A stretch of DNA of 64,000 bases. Source: Nereocystis luetkeana. Lineage: Eukaryota > Sar > Phaeophyceae > Laminariales > Laminariaceae. The notes beneath the pieces were generated by a model that saw nothing but the letters and a program-made list of their open reading frames with translations, had not been told where the DNA came from and did no database searches. The stretch covers positions 868,001-932,000 of the forward strand of contig JARUPZ010000021.1 in the NCBI GenBank assembly GCA_031213475.1. The letters run 5' to 3'. Positions 55,693 through 64,000 of this stretch are shown in pieces. Position 1 is the first letter of the stretch. Each line of letters begins with the position of its first letter. The position numbers and the translations under genes were made by a program.

Positions 55693-56229
55693 TCTCGGAG
55701 CCGGGACAGAGGGGCCAAGGGTTCAAGAACGAGGCAGCACGACGGAGGAAAGTGCAAGGCGTTGGGGTAGTGCGTATGTAGTGATAGGCACCGCTTGCTG
55801 TGAGCAGTTGTGTTGTGTGCGCTCTTTGTGCCTGGTATCGAGTTTGTTCGGCTTCGGTTTCAAAAGGTTTGGAGGCGAAGGCAACTTCAATATTCCCAGG
55901 GGTACCGGGGTTACTCATATTTTCGTTTCGTTCGTCGTTTCGTTTTTTCGTTTTCCCCTCCGTTTTGCCCCGTTTTTTTTACGTAGGTATAATACCCACA
56001 CGTTTTCAACTTGCAAAAGGCTCCCTTTCAGAGTTGTATCATCGTAGTTGACTTGAAATCCCGGGGGTGTTGCAAGGTGAAAAGGAAGAAGACACATCAG
56101 TCGTTTTTTCGTTTTTTCTTTTGCCAGGTGCTCGTACGTAACCACCGGGCAACCGGGCTATAAACGAAGACCATAAAAAATAGGGCATACACCTCGGGAT
56201 GCCTTTTATTTTGCGGTGCTATATCTGCA
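55693..56229. other. Upstream flank of ETFDH
   Basis: Must include the ETFDH 5' UTR and promoter. No TATA-like box or repeat was assigned. Beyond 55900 there is a cgtttcgttttttcg-type simple tract. Confidence 0.3.
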
Positions 56230-56760
56230 TGTTGATGTCGCCACCACGAGACGTGTTCGTGCGGGAACGGGATGCACACTTTTCTGTGGTGCGAGGGGGA
56301 AACGAAATTACTAGAATTTGTGCGGGACGCGTTCGTGGGGGCACGGGATTTCACGTTTATCACGGGACAGCGGGGATTCTCTGGCTGGCTTCGAGTGCTG
56401 ATGTGTGTGATGCATCCGACGCCTTCACACACCTCATAAGAAACGCGACCCAAATTTGTTCGTTTTTGGCTTTCGGGGTGAGCTGTAGCTGTCTGCAAGT
56501 GAAGCGCCAACGTTCAGTTGGAGGTTGTTTTTGTTTTTTGTCGCTCTTTGTGCGAGGCGTGTTTGTGCGGGAATGGGATAGAATACCGGTACGTAGTTTG
56601 TGCGCGGGACGCGTTTGTGCGGAAACGGGATTCACACTTTTCCGTGGCGCGCGGACGCGGGATATTATCATTTGTGCGGGACTCGTTTGTGGGGCCACGG
56701 GATTTCACATTCACCACGGGACCACGAGAATATCCCGAATTCCGTACAAAACCGTGGGAT
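56230..56760. repeat. Diverged tandem repeat (gtgcggga.cgggat..cac)
   Basis: Two blocks about 355 bp apart (56251-56370 and 56609-56730) share gacgcgtt.gtgcgg.aacggga, cacacttttc.gtggcgcg, gggcacgggatttcac and accacggga. Shorter pieces lie between. The repeat keeps long frames open; none looks like a gene. Confidence 0.6.
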
Positions 56761-58085
56761 ATCCCGCGGAAAAAATCCAGAGGAAACGCCCTGAAAAAAA
56801 ACTCGCAGGTTATTAACAAAAAAGGAAAATAAGTATAAATAGCCACCGGGCAAGCAACCGCCTGCAAGCAACACCGACCAGCCTAAACGATGAGTTTCAT
56901 AGGTAATGTAGTTTTTTATGAGGTACCATTCACAGGCCCACATATTCCAAGTATAGCTTACGCGTACGTACATAGCTGCTGGCAGCTGTTGCTGTTGAGT
57001 TTTTTGTCTTTGTATGCTGGATTTCTCAACCTCCATAACGCCCAACAGAAGTTAAATGTGTACATTATTCCGCCTTTGATTAGCAACGTTCTGCGCTAGG
57101 GCGATCTCACTCACCCCCTTCCTGCCACCCCGATACACGTCACAGAAGCACCGGTTGACCAGAAGGCGAATAACGATGCACTGTGGTATGCAATAGTTGA
57201 AAACGTTTCAGTATTGTAACAGTCCTCGTGCGAGTGCGTAGTATCTCCTTAGCAAGTTCATGTGCGTCGTCCTGAAACCGAGTCGCCCTATAAACAGCGC
57301 GGTGTCGGTTCACCCCCCCCGCGACCGCACTGTTGGCGAAGAGTTGCGGCCCATCCTGCATAACCGCTCCGCCACCGCCTTCTATGTTGAAGCAACTATA
57401 CATCCATGTCGAATGCACCTCGCCTCAAAATAATTGCTCCGTCCCCCCCCCCGCGCCCCGCGGTCAGTCTTTTTTTGTTCTCTGAATGTGACGTAAGCAT
57501 TGGCAATGTTTCTACATACTGCATGAGTACACATCGGTCAGTCTTTATTTGTTCTCTCGATGTGACGTGTAAGTATTGGTCATGATTCAACATCACATTC
57601 GTGCACGTCCAAAAACATCCGTTGAATATGATAGGCGTTGCTCTCGCTGTCCTCGTCATGGTTGTACGCACCAAACTCATTTTTTGGAAGAACGATCCCC
57701 CTCGCCCTCTTTCTCCACTTCCCTGACCTATCCCTCCATATACCGTCAACCGCTGCCAACACTCCCTTTTTTCATATTCGTCCCCCGTGGGGCGGCGGGG
57801 TCAGCCACACTAACATCAATGGGTAAGCTGAGTGGGAGTAGGGCATGGTTCGTTTTCATCCCCTCCCCAGCGAACGCCTCACGATTTATGTAGAACCCGA
57901 CCTTGAAAGTTGTCTTTCAGCCGTTGGAAGGCCACATATCTCACCTCTGATGAAATCGATGGTCGGAAACGCGCAAATAGGCTTCGTTGAGCATGTCTGA
58001 ACGGGGCTGAGCGGGCAGTGCACCACGTTCGTTAGTGTCTGTGGAAGCTTGTACGGTGACATGTTCAAAACGATTTTGTTCGGCC
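56761..58085. other. Intergenic, nothing recognised
   Basis: Unique sequence. tcggtcagtctttttttgtt at about 57461 recurs as tcggtcagtctttatttgtt at about 57536, with matching ctctgaatgtgacgt / ctctcgatgtgacgt, a local direct repeat of about 75 bp. No coding signal was accepted. Confidence 0.3.
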
Positions 58086-58175
58086 CTCCAGGACTGGGGG
58101 GGGGGGGGAGGGGCGTACTCATTTGTTGCTTGTCTTAGTCACTAGATCATTGGCCACGCATCTCTTTCGAGACGG
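58086..58175 (+). repeat. Poly-C-tailed short repeat, family B
   Basis: G run, gcgtactcatttgttgcttg, tagtcactagatcattggcc, ctctttcgagacgga. Matches 47427-47503. Confidence 0.6.
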
Positions 58176-60448
58176 AGACTGGGGTGGGGGTGGTAAATTG
58201 GCCATGCATTTATTTTTTTGACGCCTTCGGTCTGGTGGCGCGAGGATGCCGTCGTTTGAATCCCCTGGACGGCTTCCGCCTGCCGCCGAGCTTCCTCCTA
58301 GTGCTATGATGCGTAAAGCATCACAGGGCGTGACGCTCATGTATGCCGCGAGGATCGTTTCTATGGTCTCAGCTAATACAATTAGATGTGCTGAGGGCAG
58401 CTTGACACTTTTAATAGACACGTCGACACTCTGGTTGCCGTGTGCTGGCACATAGTGCGTGGTGCTGTCTGCTGCAGTACGGCCCCTTGGGTTTTGTCGG
58501 CGTGGGATCATAGGTGCCAAGCGGGAACGGGGTGTAAAAGTGTGTCTGTGTGCGTTGACCAATGAAGCATCCTGAAGCAACAACAGCATTAAATATATTT
58601 GACCAATCATGAATGGGTATTCCTTTTTATATGATATATGTGGATGGTACGTACTTCGAAGTATGATTCGAACAGGCGCACACACAAATTATATATGGTA
58701 ACCTCTACTGGTACGTAGTGCGGGTCGAGTGCGGATGTGCGGATATACACACAGTATGCACCCGGAAATATTGTGGTCTATTATTGATAGCATTGAGCCA
58801 CACGGACAGGTTCGTTTGGCACGCGCCCTGCTGTACTCTTTTACCTGCCTCAGACCGCAAAAGGCCTACGTTTACTGTACGGGGTCAACGGGTCAAGGTG
58901 GACAGCTGAGCTGCTGCCGTCACGTCAGAGGGTCTTTTGTATTAAACCAGTCGTACGTACCAGTTACGAATACCTGTTTTTTTTTGGGGGGTGATGGCGA
59001 GCTTGGGTGGGGGGGGCATACCTCTGAACATACTTTCTAAACATCGCCCTTTTTTTGGTTTCGGAACTATTAAATATTCACAGTGGTTTGTGCAGTTTTT
59101 GGTTTGTGCTGTTCGTGCGATGTTCAATGTCCTTCCTCGTCCAATCCAGTGGTTTTGGGTTTGGTGCAAGCAATGGTTTTGTCAGGAGCTGTCAGGAGAT
59201 TTTTACGAACGAGTTTTTGTTTCCCCTCCACGTCATGCCCGACAAATGTATGCATCATCCAACGTTCCTCTCATTCCTGACAAGAGCACGAAGTCATTTC
59301 TAAAAGATCAACATCACTGGCCGACTTTTGCTCGGTGTTCGCATATACTTCGTGTCGGGGTGCACTATCTGGCTTTGATATTTGATACTTTGGCCACACA
59401 CCAACACGCGCACAGCAGTAAATATTAACTATACTTATAATAGACCAGCCGCGAGAAAATCTGGTACCGTTGTATCGTACTGGTACGCGACTCGCACCCG
59501 GTATTTGTATTTTAACACACACCAGGTATATCGTATACACACCCCTGGTATATATGTATATATATGCGTAACCCCTCAGGCGTGAAACAAAAACCCGGGA
59601 GTTTGCTATCAGTTCCGCATATCTATATACCTACTGCTATACTTATACCTGGCGCCTGGTGCAAATCCGATTACGTGTCAGTAGTGCAGCTCACGCTGAC
59701 GTGATAGCTACGTAAATGACAGGTTCTTCGTGTCGTTGAGCTCAATCAAACGTTCGATATGCGCTTTGGGTGTATCTTGCGCCATCGCGCCTATGGACCA
59801 TATTTCCCGACAATAATAATGATATAGCCTCCCACGCCCATCTGTCGTTACATCTTGGCACCCTATCGCCGTGACTGGAGTAAGTGCACGGACCGACAGA
59901 ACTGTCTCCGAGACACTGCGACTAGAGATACCACAGCGTCATCGTGATTCGGTATTTCGGGTTCCGGACTACGATGGCTTCGGCGGCTGTCGTTGTGCTT
60001 TTTCATGACCTCTGATCTCTGAACTCGGCGGTTAGCAAGCGGCGGTTTCGGTTGGCGGTTGGTAGTCTGTCGGTTTCATAAAAACGCGGCGAAATTAGGT
60101 GCGGAATGTATAACGCCATTGGAAGCACACTGGAAGTCCCTTCCAGCTGCGGCCACCGTCTCCACGCACCTCGGTAAAGCACGCTGCTAGCTACGACCGA
60201 AACTGCAACAGCTCAGAGAGAGTCGTGGCCACAAACTTTACTGGAAAAAGCAAGCGGTCGGGCTTTGAGCAGATTAATCGCGATAAAATTGGGAGAGGGG
60301 GGGAGGTGCTTCCATTGTTTGGACGACATTTTTTTGCTCCAACCACGCAAGCTGTCTCGCGAGAGGGGTGTCGTTGAAAACTCAAAAAAGATAACAAAAT
60401 CCTCCTCCTCGTCCTTTGCTCCTAGCCTGCCACCGATTCAACAACACC
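58176..60448. other. Intergenic, no accepted gene
   Basis: The minus strand is open across 58230-58560 (IKSVKLPSAHLIVLAETIET within it) and the plus strand across 58991-59428, but neither has a recognised domain, splice support or homology to a family I know. 59510-59660 is rich in the accaggta/tacctggt word. Confidence 0.3.
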
Positions 60449-61009
60449 ATGGCCGCCCGTGACTCGCGTGACAAGAAGGGAGTCGAGCGGTTTATTCCGC
60501 CTGAGGAGCAGCAGGAGAAGGGGAAGCACGCCATCTTCGAGGTGAACCCTAAAGTTTTGAAAACAATCTCTTTGCCACATCGGTGCTTGGCGGCAGCACA
60601 CTAGCTCTAAATCCTGAGAAGGCTCGCGATTTCTTCGCAGTTGGGCGGTCGCCATGGTGCGAGTAGAGCCTGGCAACATGCTGACGAGGGTAGCCGGGAG
60701 GGACGCAGAGGCTGCGTCCTCTCGAGAAGCTTGTTCCGTCAGTGGCAAGAGTTTATGCTGCTTGCGGCGGGGCGCGAGAATCGCAAACGCTTTCTGGCTT
60801 TGCAAACGGCTTCTTTGTTGGGCTCTTCTCGCTTGGAGTTGGGGTTGAGAGACAGTTTGTGTCGGGTGTTCGGTCACCACCACTGCCGCGTTGAGGCACG
60901 CCAAAGCCAGACGCGAGGTCCACGCCTCCCCGAGCTCTTGGGGGAAGCCTTGGCGGGCTCCTTCCGAGCTGGCAGCGCGAACGCGCGAACCCGCGAATTT
61001 GAAATCTAA
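60449..61009 (+). CDS. Hypothetical protein, two exons (153 aa)
   Basis: I do not recognise this protein. ATG at 60449 lies in a strong start context (caccATGg). Exon 1 (60449-60541) encodes MAARDSRDKKGVERFIPPEE then QEKGKHAIFE, with donor GTGAAC. A 99-bp intron ends ttcttcgcag, and exon 2 (60641-61009) runs in phase to TAA, containing LFRQWQEFMLLAAGREN and ending TREFEI. The product is basic, with Arg-rich and Gln-rich stretches, no membrane segment and no signal peptide. The upstream 100 bp is pyrimidine-rich (cctcctcctcg). It is divergent from ETFDH but 4.8 kb away. The alternative is that it is a chance frame; the in-phase join and start context are the only support. Confidence 0.35.
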
Positions 61010-62340
61010 ACTAAAAATATCGCATATTTTTTTTGTCCTCCACCTACCCCTCTCGCCTCACCTCACGTCTTTTACGTTCAAGTGCATGAAGCGCGTACGT
61101 AAAAGTTACGTACGAGTTGTACGTAAGAGAAAAAAAGATACCACAGCTGCTGCAGCAGCGAGACTCCCACGTACGAATACGTGGTGTGTGGAAGAGGAGG
61201 CAGGTACTCCTGCTGCTGTACGTACACGTAGGAATTCAAAAATCGGCGCCTGAAAACAATACCTGGTAGTACGTATGCTCTCTCTGTTGCCGCCAACGCT
61301 TGTTCTGCGCCGTTGTGTATCCCTCGTTCCGCTGGCAGGGATCAGGGACGAAGCTGGGGGACATCCCTATCGGTGAGCTGGCATTTTTGTGTCGTATGTG
61401 GATCTCCCATGTTGATACTTACCTGGTACTTGGTACCCTTGGTGTCAGTCGTTTTATATATATAGGCTGCCTTCATGGTTTGCGTTTCAACTCGTCTTAT
61501 CGGACGATGTGTGTACGTATCGAAGCTCTTTCGTCTGATTTTCTCCCGCGAATTTTGCTCCTTGAGTTTTTTTTCTGGTTTTCTGTCGTAGAGCTCCCAG
61601 TATAGAGTTCAAAGCAGTACAAGTAGTCGTCCCTCCATACTGCTGTGGTGCCGGTGTGCACCAGCCAACGATACCGGCACTAAACTCGTAGCAACAGCCG
61701 GCACTACTCAGCACACTTCCCACGATGGTGAATGCCATCGGTGCCAAACGATTTCACAGACACTAACTACTGCCTGGTACCTGGTATTAATATATTGTAT
61801 GTATGTACTCGTACAGAATACTCGTAGCACGCAACGGCACTACGACATGCTGTATTTTGTGTTGTTCGCACTGGGAAGTTGAGCAGGAGTACAGGGGACC
61901 TGCCAAGAAAACGAGTCTATCAAGAACGACAGGCTGAGATTTTTGGTAGAATAAGAACTTCGAGGTCCGTTTGTTGAAGTTAGTTTAGAACTCACCCATT
62001 CTGAAATGAGACCACGGGAAGGCATCCCGACCTGCTTCCTGTTTGTATTTGAAAAAAAAAAACTGTTTTTTTTATTTTGAACGGGGTCCGAACTGCTGCT
62101 GCCGGTATGCCCTCTGCTGCTGGTTGGAATACACGATGCTGCTGCTGTGTTGCTGTACGAAGGGTAGACTCGTGTCATCGTGTTTTGAGTTTAGCTTGCG
62201 AGACGCGAGACACGACGAGGCTACTACTGCTACTGCTGCATCGCATCACAGATATCATATGTGTACACAGCAGGGTGGCGTTACTGAAAGTAGGCAGTCC
62301 ATAGAAGTCGTACAATGTTTGAAAAAGATATGCTATGAGA
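61010..62340. other. Intergenic, nothing recognised
   Basis: Rich in gtacgta and tacctggta words (61080-61230, 61260, 61420, 61775). No gene was accepted on either strand. Confidence 0.3.
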
Positions 62341-62344
62341 TGTG

Positions 62345-63335
62345 ATAAAAGGCGCTTCGCGCGGGGGGTTCCGCACTGCTCCGCTAGCTCACGAGGAAGA
62401 ACGGAACGGAACAGACGGTCCGAACGACTGCTGTGTTAGGTGCAAACAGGCGACTTGCCAATAACTCCATGCTCCATCCAGGAAAGCAACCCGGATGCCA
62501 CACGCATTTACGTACATACTTCGAAGTACATGCCAGGTACTAGGTACTTTTTTTCCTTCTTTTGATACCGGGTACCAGGTATGTACGAAAGACGAAGCAC
62601 AGCACGGCACACAGCACCGCAAAAACAACGAAAATGAAAATGATATCAATATTTTGAAGAAAAAATGTTCGTCCCCTCTGTTGCAAGTATTTCCCGCCTG
62701 ATTGGAACACCTTGCGCCGGTCAAAAACAAAAAAAAACGAACAGCGGAGCTTCTCTCAGCCTTGTCCGCTGCCCGCTCGTCTGGCTACTACCTCGTCACC
62801 GATTCTCACCGCGTCACCGATTCGGTCCGGTAAAAGGTAAAGCTTTCGTCCCTCTCTGCCCCATTGAGCCCCATCGCGCGCCTCGCGTAAACCCCGGTGC
62901 TCACCGTGGCCCCCGTTCGCTTCACAATGTTGGTGCTCAGACTGCGATGCTCTCTCAGCTTGGTCGCAAAAATAAGCACCGCTGGAATCTTATTTTGCTT
63001 ACAGACTAGTTAGTACATATAATCTTCAACCCGACATAAGGAGGCCAGACAGGGAGCCCATTCATGCTTCCCTCGGGTCTCGATGCACAAACGACGCCTA
63101 GTCACAAAAATGGCGACCGCGCTCCTTCCAACGCCCCCTCTACCCGCCAACACCTGCTGACACCCGCGATTGCGCCGCGCTTGCCCGCGGTGCCGTGCTC
63201 TGGGTACACGCACGCACACGAAACACAACAAGAAAAAAGGAAAAAAGGCTCTCGCCGGGAAGTGGTAGAAGGAGGCGGTGTTCAAGTGGGAGCCCTGCGA
63301 TGCCAGGGATATATAAGGCAATTTCGCAATGTTGG
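62345..63335 (+). mobile_element. Single-arm copy of the foldback element family
   Basis: Collinear with the left arm of 51145-53963: ggcgcttcgcgcgg outer end, gcacagcacggcacacagca, gattggaacacctt, cggtgctcaccgtgg, ggcgaccgcgctcctt and the inner end agccctgcgatgccagggat. It lacks the opposite arm. The shared frame (GDRAPSNAPSTRQHLLTPA) is open in this copy too. Confidence 0.7.
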
Positions 63336-64000
63336 GGCCTGAAAAGTCCGTGACGTAGGCCAATCACACACACTAAAACCAATCAATTGTGACAAAATTC
63401 ATACGCTGATTGGATGATGATTTGATGACATAGCTTGCCAATTCCGCCGCCGATCGCAGCACGGCACAGCGCCTGCAGCAGAAGCGCCTCACGGCAAATA
63501 GAAAGTTTTCGATGGAGGAAGCACCTGACGACCGCGCAGCAAGCAGCTAGCTGCTGCGACAAGCAGCAAGCACGCCGCCCAATCGTGTGATGCCACCGGA
63601 CAACCCCGAGACTGGAGACACAGATCACAGCAGCAGTAGAGGAGGAAAAGTGCAATGAGGAGCTTGTGACAAGCGGTTGCGAGCGAGAACAAAAAAAAAT
63701 CAAAAACATATAAACCAGAGGCAGAGACACATCGACACCCCGACAGCAAGCAATAGCATCTGTTGAAACTCGTACGATCGCAGGGACTAGCTATGTCGTT
63801 GCTGCTGTTATTGCAGCGTAAGTGCTGTTATTGTCGTAAAGAGAGATCGCATTCTCCCCCAAATCCGAACGTCGATTGGCGAGAAGAGACGGGGAAGGGC
63901 CTTTGGGAAGAGCGTGGCGGAATTGCAAGGATCGTTGGGGCATACATATGAAGACCAAACGGTCGCTACATTATCGCCCAGAATGGCTCGTACGTATTGT
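63336..64000. other. Right edge of window, nothing recognised
   Basis: Unique sequence with cagcaagca-type words at 63540-63570. A 62-codon plus frame at 63763 has no recognised domain. Confidence 0.3.

Noticed and set aside
56199-56816. 205-codon plus-strand frame
   Set aside because: Lies on diverged tandem repeats and has no recognised domain.
1-64000. tRNA, rRNA and retrovirus-like elements
   Set aside because: None was recognised on scanning both strands by eye. A tRNAscan or profile search would be needed to exclude them.

Overview
The window is nuclear DNA from a eukaryote with large, intron-rich genes. Only about 4 kb of the 64 kb reads as protein-coding exon. The rest is intron and intergenic sequence packed with small inverted-repeat elements, minisatellites and decayed local duplications. 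I infer a stramenopile, most likely a brown alga, from the gene architecture, the GC-rich codons and the type of glycosyltransferase. No marker in the window proves this.

Layout from left to right. (1) 986-1624 (+) is the last exon of a gene resembling FRA10AC1, a nuclear protein linked to splicing; its earlier exons lie off the left edge. (2) 1625-9786 is intergenic between two convergent genes. It holds an inverted duplication, poly-C-tailed short repeats, two large minisatellites and TA-flanked MITEs. (3) 9787-30032 (-) is a family 4 glycosyltransferase gene (SQD2-like). I resolved it into 13 exons whose phases all agree, giving 462 residues with a predicted C-terminal membrane segment and one GC-AG intron. 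(4) 30033-33061 is intergenic. (5) 33062-55692 (-) is a complete 13-exon gene for electron transfer flavoprotein-ubiquinone oxidoreductase (ETFDH), 643 residues, with a mitochondrial presequence, FAD motif and 4Fe-4S cysteines. (6) 55693-64000 is mostly repeat, with one tentative two-exon gene (60449-61009, +) of unknown function.

The two main genes lie head to tail on the minus strand but belong to unrelated pathways: mitochondrial electron transfer from fatty-acid and amino-acid oxidation, and sugar transfer to a lipid or other membrane acceptor. No shared operon-like logic is expected.

The most unusual signal is that several exons are flanked, inside their introns, by degraded tandem copies of their own splice borders (exon end plus splice site). 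I see this at ETFDH exons 3, 4, 5 and 8 (both sides of exon 8) and at glycosyltransferase exon 4. The glycosyltransferase also has an in-frame tandem duplication in its last coding exon. Other notable items are a SINE-like family ending in poly-C, two intact 832-bp elements with TTA/TAA target duplications, seven TA-flanked MITEs (one folded on itself), and a 2.8-kb foldback element in ETFDH intron 1 with a separate single-arm copy at 62-63 kb. No tRNA, rRNA, CRISPR array or retrovirus-like element was recognised.
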